Origin: Muscardinus avellanarius
Lineage: Eukaryota; Chordata; Mammalia; Rodentia; Gliridae
Assembly (NCBI GenBank): GCA_963383645.1
Contig: OY726557.1
Span: 125,404,895-125,468,894 of the forward strand
DNA: 64,000 nucleotides
Direction of reading: 5' to 3'
In this document: piece after piece, positions 52,006 through 62,282 of the stretch
How positions within the stretch are numbered: the first letter of the stretch is position 1
Layout of the letters: each line of letters opens with the position of its first letter
The notes under the pieces: model-generated
The model's input: the letters and a program-made list of their open reading frames with translations, nothing else
What the model was told of the DNA's origin: nothing
Databases searched by the model: none
Program-made: the position numbers and the translations under genes

Positions 52006-52345
52006 GGATGATGGTGATGGTGATGATGGTGATGGTGATGATGGTGATGGTAGTGATGATGATGGTGATGGTGATGATGGTGATGATGGTGATGGTGATG
52101 ATGGTGATGGTGATGATGGTAATGGTGGTGATGGTGAATGTGGTGATGGTAATGATGGTGATGGTAGTGATGGTAATGGTGGTGATGGTGAATGTGGTGA
52201 TGGTGATGATGGTGATGGTAGTGAGGGTGAATGTGGTGATGATGATGATGGTGATGATGGTGATGGTGATGATGGTAATGGTGATGGTGGTGATGATGAT
52301 GGTGATGATGGTGATGATGGTGATGGTGGTGGTGATGGTGATGAT
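52006..52345. repeat. (GATGGT)n / (GAT)n-(GGT)n minisatellite
   Basis: About 340 bp of GAT and GGT triplets with AAT and GTA variants, built of GGTGATGATGGTGATGGT-type blocks. It directly precedes the minus-strand SINE, on its tail side. Met-Val and Ile-Thr repeat frames are translations of it. Confidence 0.95.
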
Positions 52346-52347
52346 TT

Positions 52348-52514
52348 TGGCATTGTGGATTGAACCCAGGGGCATTCTACCTCTGACCTGCACCCCCAGC
52401 CCATTTTATTTTGAAATGGCCTCTCTAACTTGCTGAGTCTGGCCTCAAACCTGTGATCCTCCTATTTTGGCTTCCCCAGTACTAGAATTATAGGTGTGCA
52501 CTACCACCATGCTG
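52348..52514 (-). mobile_element. B1-ID dimeric SINE
   Basis: GGCATTGTGGATTGAACCCA to GTGTGCACTACCACCATGCT. Tail position occupied by the GATGGT array. Confidence 0.85.
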
Positions 52515-52794
52515 ATTAGGAGGATTTTTAAAAGTATCATTCAGAGTTCAGTGTTATTAGAAAGCCCACTGATTAGGGTAGGGAGAGAGGGGAAACAGAA
52601 GAGAATCAACGCCTGACTTTGTATATCTCTCAGCCGATGGACTGTGCCTGTAAGGGGGAGCAGGATTTCCACAGCCAGCACCAAGCTAGAGGTCCTCTCC
52701 TTTGGGTATATAGTTGGGACAGGCCCAGTGGCCTTCCCCAGTTCCTCTCTATCTCCTTCGGCGTCACAGAAATCTTGTAGGTAGATGGATAATT
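52515..52794. other. Unique DNA, no gene seen
   Basis: No supported feature. Confidence 0.4.
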
Positions 52795-52808
52795 AAGAGT
52801 CTAGACTG

Positions 52809-53009
52809 AACCAGGCATGGTGGCACATGCTTGTAATCCCAGTACATGGGGGGGCTGAGACAGGAAGATCAAAGGTTCACGGCCAGCCTTAGCAGCTTAG
52901 TAAGACCCTGTTTCAAAATAAAAAAATAAAATAGGGCTGGGGGTGTAGCTCAGAGGTAGAATGTCCTCGAGTTCAATCTTTAGAACTACAAGAAAAAAAA
53001 ATTAAAATA
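52809..53009 (+). mobile_element. B1-ID dimeric SINE with target-site duplication
   Basis: AACCAGGCATGGTGGCACAT to GAGTTCAATCTTTAGAACTA plus an A-run. Exact 14-bp duplication AAGAGTCTAGACTG at 52,795-52,808 and 53,010-53,023. Confidence 0.93.
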
Positions 53010-53394
53010 AAGAGTCTAGACTGGGAAGTTGGCTGAGGTTAACTCTAGAAAGTAGATTTCAGTAGAGTGTGCTTTTCCGCCGTACTTGTCTCCTGCCCTG
53101 GGGCTCCCTCCCACAGATCTGCGGTCAGAAATAAAACAGGAAAGTTTCCCCTGAACTCCTAGTCTAGCCATGAAGTTGTGTGAAGTTGTCCCTGCTTCCC
53201 TGCCTCCTGGCCCCAGGGACACCCCTCTGAGCTGTTTCAGCATCTAGTCTTTCAAATGCAGGCTTTTTAAAAAACTCATTCTCTCCCCTCTTCAAAAAGC
53301 TGCCATCCTTTGTGGCTTCCCTTGGTGCATGGGCCCACACCCACCGCCCTCCCTGCCCCTCTCAGGGCAGACAGGGGATGTCACGCATTACTTG

Positions 53395-53575
53395 CCTGTG
53401 GTTGCTCTTTTTGCTTACCAGTTGGGTGTCTTTGGAAAAGTCACCTCATATCTCTGACTCTCAATTTCCTCATCTGTCAAATGGGAATCAGACTCTGTGA
53501 GGAACCAAGGGGACACACGTTACAATGCTTTGTAAATTGTGGGCATTTATTGTCTCCTGGGACAAAAGTTAAAAC
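53395..53575 (+). mobile_element. MIR SINE relic
   Basis: TTGGAAAAGTCACCTCATAT, CTCTGACTCTCAATTTCCTC and ATCTGTCAAATGGGAATCAG are the MIR core. Confidence 0.8.
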
Positions 53576-53750
53576 ATAAGATGTGAGCATTTACTATTCT
53601 ACTGACTGGCTACATGGAGTCTGGGAAAGGGTGAGATGGCACACCCCGAGGGGGAGGCCGAATTCTTTTGGATGGAAACAGGATGTACTGATTGTGATTG
53701 TGGCAACTGGACGTCTGGGATTGAGTACCTGCTGTGTGCCAGATTCCTTC

Positions 53751-53753
<3 letters not shown>

Positions 53754-53791
<38 letters not shown>
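53754..53791. repeat. (GT)19 microsatellite at a SINE tail
   Basis: Pure GT repeat directly preceding the minus-strand SINE. Confidence 0.95.
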
Positions 53792-53795
<4 letters not shown>

Positions 53796-53958
53796 GGGGC
53801 CTCCTGCATCACTGAGCTACACCCCCAGCCCTTTGTATTTTGCATGTGTAAAAAGGATCCCACTTAGTTGCCCATGTCACGCTTGAATGTGATCTCCTCC
53901 TGCCCCAACCTCCTGAGTAGGTGGGGCTCCAGGCATGTGCCACTGCACCTCCTGGCTC
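53792..53958 (-). mobile_element. B1-ID SINE, old copy
   Basis: CACTGAGCTACACCCCCAGC core and GCATGTGCCACTGCACCTCC end. The ID start is deleted. Confidence 0.8.
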
Positions 53959-54011
53959 TTGTGTCTATTATCTTACTTTGTTGAGCTGAAATGGAGATGA
54001 TGTTATGGGCT

Positions 54012-54139
54012 GAGCAGATGGACAGGTACATGTGTGTAATTGCAGCACTTGGGAGACTGAGACAGGAGGTTTGCAGGTTGAAGGCCAGCCTCAGGAATTT
54101 AATAAGACTCAGCAACTTAACGAGACCCTGTTTAGACAA

Positions 54140-54170
<31 letters not shown>

Positions 54171-54256
54171 ACAAACAAACAAATAAATGAAAGGAGGCCT
54201 GGGAGTGTAGGTTGGAGAGAGAATACCCCTGATTTCAATCCCCAGCACCACAAGAT
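54012..54256 (+). mobile_element. B1-ID dimeric SINE with (AAAT)n linker
   Basis: CATGTGTGTAATTGCAGCAC to GATTTCAATCCCCAGCACCA. The linker between the halves has grown to AAAT/AAAC repeats (about 54,138-54,190). Confidence 0.87.
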
Positions 54257-54512
54257 GAATTTGAGCAGATGGTGGGAATAAGACCTAAAGAGGTTAAGTC
54301 ATGTATTCAGAGAATCAAGCTCAGCTCTGCCTGGCTCTAATGACCAATGTTGTGCCACGTGTGCCAGAACCCCCTCCTGGAGGGCAATTTTCAGGAGGAG
54401 CTGGGGTCCTGTCAGGGTGCCCTCTGCACACTGCCACCTCTGAAGGCCACTGACCCCTGGAGCCAGTCATTTTATGGCTAGCAATGTATCATTCCTCAGA
54501 GCAATTCCTCTG

Positions 54513-54547
54513 GTCTCTCTCTCTCTCTCTCTCTCTCTCCCTCTTCC

Positions 54548-54578
<31 letters not shown>

Positions 54579-54582
54579 TATT
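54513..54582. repeat. (CT)n then (TTA)n microsatellite
   Basis: About 13 CT units, a short spacer, then TTA/TCA triplets, on the tail side of the minus-strand SINE at 54,583. Confidence 0.93.
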
Positions 54583-54786
54583 TGCAGTACTGGGGATGGA
54601 ACCCAGGACCTCTCACATGCTAGGCCAATGTTGTACCATTGAGTTGCCTCTCGCCCCAGCCTTTTAATTTCATTTTAAGATAGAGTCTAACTAAATTTTG
54701 GAGGCTGGCCTTGACCTTGAGATCCTCCAGTCTTGCCTCAGTCTCCCGTAGCTGCGATTATAGGTGTACACCACTTCGCTCGCTGG
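54583..54786 (-). mobile_element. ID/B1 SINE, longer tRNA-like form
   Basis: Retains the full ID middle (CACATGCTAGGCCAATGTTG), which most dimers here lack, then a B1-like half ending GTGTACACCACTTCGCTCGC. Confidence 0.82.
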
Positions 54787-56329
54787 CCCCCTTTCTTTTC
54801 AGTGTACCTACCAGGAAGAGTTGCTCATTTAACTCAAGTTATTGTTGTTAGCCAAGCCAGACTAAAATCTCTGACCTGTGTGCCAGGGAGGGCAGCTGGT
54901 CCTGATGAGGGTGATGAGGAAAGGCCCGTTTGTCTGACACATTTTCTCTCCTTTCAGCTTTGCCTGGGCTGGCCCTGCCTCTCTGCAAGTTGGGCCATGC
55001 CCTGGTGACGGCCTCAGAGACCTGCCTGCGTGGCTGTCTGAGCCCTTAGTGAGTGTGGCCATGCAATACAGCCCCTGCCTGGGAAACAAAGGATGTGTGT
55101 TAGGTCGGCACTCCTTGCCTGCGGGCGGACACATAGCCCCTTCCTCCCTGCCACCACCCCCCACCCCTGCTTCGATGTGGCTTCTGTCCACTCCAGAGGC
55201 CCTTCTGTCCGGAGTGGTTCAAAAGACCTTTCAAGTTGGGGAGCAGGGAGCCTGCGGGCCTGGGAGGACATTCCGAGAGCCAGTGGAGTCAGGGGCGGCA
55301 GATCTGAGGACTGAATCCAAGCTCCAACAAAGACAATTCTGTGTGTGTGGACCTCTGGAAAAGAAATAAAGCCTAGGTGAAAACCAGCTTCTCCTGGGAG
55401 CTTTCTCCTCTTGCTCTGGCTGGATTGCTGAGTCCTGGCAGGGAAAGGCGGGTCTTCCGGAGGAGTCTGGAGAGGCTTTTGGATGGTCTGAGGATCAGTT
55501 CACTTAAGAGGAAGACAGGCTTGGGGGTTGGCGCCATAGTGGTTGGTTTTCTAATCAAGGTTAGAATGAGCAAGAGAAAATCTGGGGCCCGTGCACAGCG
55601 CTCTGGACCTGTGATGTGGGAGACACAGCAGACCTGGTACACGGTGTCCTTATGCCACCTGGGGACCCCAAAATGCCTTCGACCCTTGCTTCTGTAGTCT
55701 GTAAAATGGATGTGTCACCCAAGTCACTCAGCTGGAAACACAGGGGCCAAGGCAGGTATAACCTGCTGCTTCCCATCACCCTGTAGGTGATGGGAATCCC
55801 AGGACGGGGGTGACAGGCTCTCTGGAGGCATCCTATGGCCCTGGGAGGTCGGATGATTATTTCGTGTCTTCTTTCCAGGGCCAAGTGCTCACATACCGCG
55901 CTTCCCGCCTTAGTTTTTGCACCTCTTGTTTTGCCAGCGTTAAAGAAGCTGAGCAGGGGTGGGAGAAGGGCCTGCCAGGTCATCCTGTGCTGTCTGAGTT
56001 GCTCAACTGTGCTGCCTTGTTCCAGATTGATCTGGGGACACTGGGTCCTCACATGTCTTGAAGAATGCAGAAAATGAGGCTCTTTCCAGCTGCTGAGATG
56101 TTTTCATGTTAAATAAGTACAAGGATATTTCCACTGCCCCTGGAGCCCAGGACGAGGGTTAAGAATTTGTTTGGGGTCCAGGTCTCAAAAGATTGTCTCC
56201 TTTTTTTCTGCAGAAGGCAGAAGATCCCTGGTGGTGGCTGTGGTGCCACAGAGCTCAGGGGACTCAAGAGCTGTGGGTGGCCAGGAGGGGACAGAGCTGA
56301 GACAGCGGCTAAGTTGTGGCTTTGTCTGC
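54787..56329. other. Unique DNA, no gene seen; small inverted repeat
   Basis: No exon supported. 55,770-55,796 contains an 11-bp inverted repeat (TTCCCATCACC / GGTGATGGGAA) with a 5-base loop. Confidence 0.4.
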
Positions 56330-56420
56330 TTCTGACAGGCTGTGTGGCCTTGGTCAAGTGCTGCCCCTCTCTGTTCCTCTGTTTCTCTTGCTATAGATGG
56401 ATTAAGGTAGTCTAAGCTAC
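56330..56420 (+). mobile_element. MIR SINE fragment
   Basis: CAGGCTGTGTGGCCTTGGTC, AAGTGCTGCCCCTCTCTGTT, CCTCTGTTTCTCTTGCTATA follow the MIR core. Confidence 0.6.
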
Positions 56421-56927
56421 TTTAACTTTCACAAGAGGAGTCCTGGTGGGTGGTTGGGAAGATGGTGAGGCTGGGAACCAAGCATGCCCTTTTCCCCCAG
56501 TCCCTGTCCCTGTCCTAACAGGCTGGCCAGGCCGGTGTTTCTCTTATCTAAGAGATTGCTCATGGAGAAGGTGTGTGTATGTTCCTAGTGTCCAGCACAT
56601 TGTTAAAACTGAGTGGCAACGGGCAGAAGTGCCCCCCTCAGAGCTCTCTCTGTTTGACTGGGAGTGAGGAGGAAGAGGTGTGGCTAGGTCCTCCTCCCTC
56701 CCGCCCTCCTGCCTCTGCCCCTCATAGTCTCTCTGGGTCAGTCACCAGCTGACAACAGCGCTGGTGTCCCTGATGTCACAGCTGATCTGCATGGCATGTT
56801 GGCGCGTTGCTAGGTGAGGTTGCCGGCTGCTGAGCGTTTGCAGAGTTCACCTGGGCAGGCCTGCACTCGGCCGGCAGGATGCACATGGACATGGACAAAG
56901 GCAGGAGGCCAGGCTGTGCAGACTCCC
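56421..56927. other. Unique DNA, no gene seen
   Basis: 56,740-56,870 retains CpGs and dense motifs (CACCAGCTGACAACAGCGCT, GGCGCGTTGCTAGGTGAGG). No exon supported. Confidence 0.35.
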
Positions 56928-57090
56928 CCCCACACACACTTGCACGCACACATAGGCACATAGATCATGTACACACAGAACACTCATGTACATACACAGA
57001 CACACATGTACAACAGAGTCACATGAGTTATACATACAGGTGCACATGTAGTCATGAAGTCACATGCACAGGCATGTATACATACCTGTT
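56928..57090. repeat. Degenerate CA/ACAT-rich tract
   Basis: ACACACAC, ACATGTACA and CACATGCACA motifs over about 160 bp, without a constant unit. Confidence 0.8.
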
Positions 57091-57129
57091 GTCAAACAGT
57101 AGGATGCTGCCAGTGATACAGGAGACACT

Positions 57130-57230
57130 CTTACTTTTTCACGGTGCTGGTCATAAACCTAGGATCCTGTGCGTGCGGGCGTGCAAAGCACATTCTGCAC
57201 CTCTGAGCTCTGCCTTCGGCCTTGAGAGGC
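57130..57230 (-). mobile_element. Possible decayed ID SINE
   Basis: ACGGTGCTGGTCATAAACCT, GGGCGTGCAAAGCACATTCT and CACCTCTGAGCTCTGCC resemble an antisense ID unit. Weak. Confidence 0.45.
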
Positions 57231-57399
57231 ACCTTTCCTGGGAGCCACAACCCTCCAGCTCTCGCTTGTCTTACTTAGTGCTCTCCCACACCCCTGCCCA
57301 GTCTCCTTAGCCCACTTCATCAGTAGTGAACACAGTCCTGGATCTTCCAGGCCAGCCCTCCTCCTGTGTAGTTGGAGGTAACAGGAGACAGAAAAGTGC

Positions 57400-57510
57400 C
57401 GGGGCATGAGAGCCTGAAGAGCTGGGTTTACATCTTGGCTCCTCCACTGACTGGTCAGTGCCTGGGACCCCCTGGGCAGCTGGATCCTCTAAGCCTTCCT
57501 TATCTACAGG
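57400..57510 (+). mobile_element. MIR SINE fragment
   Basis: AGCTGGGTTTACATCTTGGC and TCCTCCACTGACTGGTCAGT match the MIR 5' core. Confidence 0.6.
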
Positions 57511-57771
57511 ATCAGCAGCAGACAGCTCCTTGCTGAGATGTTGTGTGTGGGAAATCATGTATACTCCACCCAGCACAGGCAGCTGTCAGCGGATGTCAGC
57601 TCTGTCCTCTGCTTGGGGGCCCCCATAAATATATTTCTGCTGTACATTTCCCACATTACTGTTTGAACTAGAAAAGAGTGCTGCCTGCTGAAGGGTTAGA
57701 GAATTTGCCTTATTTTTCTAGGGGCTGGTTTCCACCCTAAGGGGGAAAATCCTGTAACTCTTGTGAAAGGA

Positions 57772-57932
57772 GCACTTTTTTTTCTTCTGATACTGGGAAT
57801 TGGATCCAGAGGTGTTCTACCTCTGAGCTCTGCCCCCAGCCCTTTTTGTTTTGAAACGGTCTCATTGAGTTGCTGAGGCTGGCCTTGAAACTGTGGTTCT
57901 CCTGTCTCAGCCTTCTGAAACCTGGAATCAGA
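57772..57932 (-). mobile_element. B1-ID SINE, truncated
   Basis: TGATACTGGGAATTGGATCC to CAGCCTTCTGAAACCTGGAA. The end of the B1-like half is missing. Confidence 0.83.
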
Positions 57933-58052
57933 AAATCCTGCTGGTGCTCATTCTGTCCCTCCTCCCTGGAAGGCCCTTTCCCTCCCTCCCCTGCCCAGTT
58001 CCCAGGGCAGTCTGTTCTGGCTTCACCTCCTCCAAGCAAATTTTAAACTGAG

Positions 58053-58098
58053 GAAAGTGCTCCATCAATGAGGTGTACCTCATTGATGGAGCACTTTC
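58053..58098. repeat. Perfect 22-bp inverted repeat with 2-bp spacer
   Basis: The arm at 58,053-58,074 (GAAAGTGCTCCATCAATGAG then GT) is exactly the reverse complement of 58,077-58,098, with GT between. The right arm continues into a MIR, so the left arm looks like an inverted copy of the MIR edge. Confidence 0.95.
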
Positions 58099-58260
58099 TG
58101 TGTGAGACAATTCCATTCACGTTAACTTTGCAACAGACTCTCCACCCCTTTCTCACAAATCAGGAAGCTAAGGCACGGAGGGGCCAAGTCATTTGTCCAA
58201 GTTCATACAACCGGTGAGCAATTAGAAACCCAGCCCCTATCCCTGACTTTTGGTTGTGCT
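58077..58260 (+). mobile_element. MIR SINE relic
   Basis: CATTGATGGAGCACTTTCTG, AAATCAGGAAGCTAAGGCAC, GGAGGGGCCAAGTCATTTGT and CCAAGTTCATACAACCGGTG follow MIR order. Confidence 0.78.
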
Positions 58261-58324
58261 GGGTTTGCAACAGCCTCGGGGTTTCTGTGAGTTTCTGTGT
58301 TTGCCAGCTTCCTGTCACTCTAAG

Positions 58325-58670
58325 GATACCTGCGATAATCAACTTAGAGAGGAAGATGTTTATTCTGTCTCATGGTTTTGGGGTTCCAGTCCATGAGCAG
58401 ATGCCCTGTTGCTTTTAGGCTGGTGGCTAGAGCACACCATGGTGGCCATGTGGGGGCAGCGAAGCTGCTTATTAAAAGGCTGGAAAGTGAAAGAGGGAAA
58501 GAGGAAGGGGCTGGGGCCTCACTGTGCTTTTTAGGGCACACCCCAAAGACCACAAGACCTCCCAGTAGGCCTCGCCTCTTAAAGGTCCCATCACCTCCCA
58601 ACAGCACCATGCTGGCTTCAATACATGGCCTTCGGGGGACACTTGAGATCCATGTAGTGCTCCGCTCCAG
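58325..58670 (-). mobile_element. MaLR-type LTR, antisense
   Basis: AGAGAGGAAGATGTTTATTC, TTTGGGGTTCCAGTCCATGA, ACCATGGTGGCCATGTGGGG, AAGGTCCCATCACCTCCCAA and TTCGGGGGACACTTGAGATC follow the antisense order of rodent MaLR (MST/MLT1/ORR1-like) LTRs. The open frame across it is not a gene. Confidence 0.7.
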
Positions 58671-58864
58671 GTGGGTGGTGCTGTTTAGTCAATCAACAGA
58701 TCCTCGTCTTCTTAGCACAGGCACATTGAGATGGGCCCTTTCCTTCATCTTCTTTCCAAAGTGGCGTGGACGTGGGCAGGAGGCTTTGATTCTGAGGACC
58801 TGGGCTGCAGGAGGCCTAAAGGGAGGCCTGTGGAACTTGAGTGGGAGCTTCATTCAGATTTGCA

Positions 58865-59345
58865 AATGCTGTTGAACACTTAACTACTGCAGAGCCCAGA
58901 GCTAAGACCTGGAAATGCAAAAGTGAGTAGGATTTGGTCCCTGTCTTCGGGATCTCACGGGGAAGGGAGCAGGCAAGCCTCAGGCACAGAGGACGACGAG
59001 GTATAGATGTTGAGGTTTGAGCAGGGCACAGCCATGATGGGCGGGGACAAGGGCTCAGTTTAAAATTTGCTTGGAAGAGGTGAAGCCAGAACAGACTTCC
59101 CTGGGAACTGGGCAGGGGAGGGAGGGAAAGGGCCTTCCAGGGAGGAGGGGCAGAATGAGCACCAGCAGGAAAGTGTAAGAGAAGAAGGGGGAGTGGGTAG
59201 GGACAGGTGAGTGCTGAGGCACTTGGATTCTATTTTGTAGGTGATGGGAAATTGTGAGTATATTTTAATAAGGGGGTGATGATGTCATGTTTGTATTTTA
59301 AGACACTGGCCTGAGCAGCAGTGGACATGGATTAGAGGGGACCAG
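58865..59345 (+). mobile_element. L2-type LINE relic
   Basis: TGAACACTTAACTACTGCAG, TGGTCCCTGTCTTCGGGATC, GGCACTTGGATTCTATTTTG and AATAAGGGGGTGATGATGTC follow L2 3'-region order. Confidence 0.72.
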
Positions 59346-59410
59346 ACCTTTGCCAGAAGGGCATTCAAGGTGTGTATCTGTTAGACTTTGGCTGCAGTTA
59401 ATAGCAAATC

Positions 59411-59652
59411 CAATCTCAAATGGCTTAAACAATAAAACATATCTTTATTTTTATTTATTTATTTTGGTACTAGGGATTGAACCTAGGGGCATTCTACCTC
59501 TGAGCTCCACCCCAGCCTTTTTTATTTTATGCAATCTCAAATGGCTTTAACAATAAAGCATATCTTTATTTTTATTTATTTATTTTGGTACTAGGGATTG
59601 AACCTAGGGGCATTCTACCTCTGAGCTCCACCCCAGCCTTTTTTATTTTGAA
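59411..59652 (+). repeat. 121-bp tandem duplication spanning SINE and flank
   Basis: 59,411-59,531 and 59,532-59,652 are nearly identical direct copies. Each begins CAATCTCAAATGGCTT and runs through a TTTATTTATT tract into the start of a minus-strand SINE (GGTACTAGGGATTGAACCTA). Two differences are seen near the start of the units. Confidence 0.93.
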
Positions 59653-59765
59653 ATAGTTGCTGAGGGTCTTCTTAAGTTTCTGAGGCTGGCCTTGAATCTA
59701 TAATCTTCCTGTCTCAGCCTCCCAAGGATTGAGGATTGTAGACATGAGCCAGCGAGCCTAGCTAA
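59456..59765 (-). mobile_element. B1-ID SINE with duplicated ID half
   Basis: Minus-strand SINE whose ID-derived half is present twice because of the 121-bp duplication. The B1-like half occurs once and ends near GACATGAGCCAGCGAGCCTA. Confidence 0.87.
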
Positions 59766-59975
59766 GAAATTTATTTTGTTATATGTCGTGAAATATTGCT
59801 TTAGGGTTGGATAATTCAGGGACTTGATACCAACAACCACCCAGGTTCTTTCTCTGTCATCCTCTGGACATGAGCACTGTTTTCAGACTACCTCTTCCCT
59901 GGGTCATGAGATGGTAGCAGCAGTTTCAAGGGTCACACTGCTATCCCAGGTAGGCACTTAAAAGAGTAAATCAAG

Positions 59976-60164
59976 CCAGGCGTGGTGGCGCACACTTGTT
60001 CCCAGTACTTGGGAGGTAGAGACAGGAGGACCGTGCAAGTTCGAAGCCAGCCTCAGCTACTTAGTGAGGCTCTCAGCAACTTAGTGAGACCCTGTTTCCA
60101 AATAAAGTATAAAATAGGTCTGGGATTGTAGCCCGGAAGTAGAAAGCCCCTGGGTTCCATCCCC

Positions 60165-60197
<33 letters not shown>
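59976..60197 (+). mobile_element. B1-ID dimeric SINE, intact-B-box sister subfamily
   Basis: CCAGGCGTGGTGGCGCACAC to GGGTTCCATCCCCAGTAAC and an (AC)14 tail. Exact 12-bp duplication GAGTAAATCAAG at 59,964-59,975 and 60,198-60,209. Confidence 0.94.
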
Positions 60198-60199
<2 letters not shown>

Positions 60200-60244
60200 G
60201 TAAATCAAGTCAATCACAAAATTATGGAAAACTGTGGAGGCTGA

Positions 60245-61130
60245 AGCAGATGGGAGAGTGTTTGCTCTCCACCTATTGAAATCAAATTAAAAATTGCAAA
60301 AAGCACTGGTAATAAATTATAAACAATGCCAGAGACAGATGATAAACGGGACAAAGGTTTTTATAACTCACGTCACAGGACTATTCAAAGATTTATATAA
60401 AGATCTAAAAACTGACAACAACAGAAACACAACCCAATAGGAAAATAGTCTGAGAACTTGAACAGATAATTTACAGGTAAGAAAATAGAAATGGCTCTTA
60501 ACATCTAAAGGGATGTTCAGCCCTGCATATAAGAGAAATGCAAATTAAAATTATCCTGAGATACCACTTATGCATTCACCTTTTAAATGGGAAAACATTC
60601 AAAAAGGTTTTCACACTATATTGGCAAGCCCTGGGGAAATGGCCTGTCTCCTAAAGTAAATCAGTGCCACCTTTGTAGGACAATTGTTAATATCCATCAA
60701 ATGATAAATCATTGCTGAACTTGACCCAGCAATTTCATTTTGGTAAGTCGATCCTAAAGATATACTTGTATACCCATGAAATGACATCTGTAGAAGTATA
60801 TTCTTTCCAACATAATTTTAACAGCAAGAGCTTAGAAAGAACCCAAATGTCCATTAACTGGAGACCAATTAGTTAGATTATCAAATATCATGAACAATGG
60901 GATAGTATTTAATGAGAGAAACAAGGAAGTTCTCTGTACTGATATGGGAAGATCTCAAAATATATCATGTGTGAAAAATTTTAAAGACACCCAAGATCCT
61001 ATATTTGTATTTACTTGGATGGGTGGGAGACAGGAATGAGAGGGAGGCATTTCAGTATAAACCTTATACTTTTCGATTTTGAACCATGTTATATATTGTC
61101 TTTTTCAAAACAATATAAAATGAAAATACC
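60245..61130 (+). mobile_element. L1M-type 3' end, sense
   Basis: TATAAGAGAAATGCAAATTA, GATACCACTTATGCATTCAC, AACTTGACCCAGCAATTTCA, AATGTCCATTAACTGGAGAC and a late 3' UTR with TTTGAACCATGTTATATATT. Decayed, no open ORF2. Confidence 0.82.
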
Positions 61131-62065
61131 GCAGATTCCCCTGAAATGTCTGTGGCTGAATTCTGCTAAGCGTGACTTCATTTCCCAGGCTCAGAACTTT
61201 ACAGTGGCCATGGAGGTGAAAGGGGATAGATGTGAGGAATATTCTGGGGGGAGCAAAATCCCCTTGGGCTAGCATGGAAATGAGAGAAGACAGAGGCAGA
61301 TGACTTCTACTGGTGGGGAGCTGGTGGCAGACAGCCCACTGCCGGGTGGAGAAGACCTGGGGAGAAGCCTGTGAGGTGTCAGGGGCAACTTCAGGTCCCA
61401 GGGACGATGAGTCCTGGAGTATCATCTCGCCTCTTGCACTTAATTCCCGCAGTTCCTGGGAACTAAACCTGACCTGTTTCTCTATCCATGCACAGAGGCT
61501 CTATTTCTGGCCACCAAAGCAGAGGGGATAGTCCTCTAAAATGTCACCTTTTGCTAAGTGCCTAGCTCACTGAATGAGACAGGCTTCTAGTTTGCTGGTG
61601 GCCTAGCTCCGCAGGTGTGGATCCCAAGTCAGCGGTTGGGGTCTGCAGGTGGCTCTGGGCAGCCACCAGGGCCTGGGGCTTCCCAGAGAACAGACGCTCT
61701 AGGAGCTCCTGCGGCACCCGGCACCCGGGACAGGCAGGAGGCCCAGCAGTGAACAGGACAGCAGGACCCACATTCCCTTCTGGGTCAGCCTGGCCTGGAG
61801 AGAGGGCGGGACTCGGTGCTCTGCTCTGTTCTCTTTGGCTCACCATCTGCTACTGGAGAGGCTGAGAGCCTGTGCTGGGGCATTCCAGGAGGTGATGCCT
61901 GTGCTCTGTCAGGATCAATGTCCCCGAGGGAGGGGAGCTACTGGCTACAGAACCCGTGCTTCCTGGCATTCCTGTGACCTACCTCCTATGGTGAGGAGAG
62001 CAGTCCCCTGCTTCCTGCCTTACTCTAAGCCCAGATGCAGAGTTGGGGTCCAGGATAAAAAGTGG
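61131..62065. other. Unique DNA with a weak L2 piece
   Basis: 61,725-61,785 (CAGCAGTGAACAGGACAGCA) resembles L2. Overlapping open frames on both strands are not supported as genes. Confidence 0.4.
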
Positions 62066-62282
62066 ACTGGATTTGGGCATGGTGCCCCACACCTGAAACC
62101 CCCACACTTGGTAGGCCGAGACTGGAGAATCGAAGGTTTGAAGCCCACGTCGGTAACTTAGCAAGACCATCAGCTACTTAGGGAGATCCTGTTTCAAAAT
62201 AAAAAATAAAAATAAAAAGGGGCTGGGAGTATGGCTCAGAGGTAGAATGCCCTTGAGCTCAATCCCCAGTATCACAAGGGGA
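62066..62282 (+). mobile_element. B1-ID dimeric SINE, old copy
   Basis: TTGGGCATGGTGCCCCACAC to GAGCTCAATCCCCAGTATCA. Confidence 0.85.

Noticed and set aside
51942..52436. Met-Val repeat frame
   Set aside because: Translation of the GAT/GGT minisatellite.
55770..55796. 11-bp inverted repeat as a regulatory hairpin
   Set aside because: Arms of this length are expected by chance in 64 kb and nothing around it supports a function.
58053..58098. microRNA precursor
   Set aside because: Arms are perfect but the spacer is 2 bases and the stem lacks the longer imperfect structure of a typical pre-miRNA. Kept as an inverted repeat only.
58372..58875. 167-codon frame
   Set aside because: Mostly lies in an antisense MaLR-type LTR.
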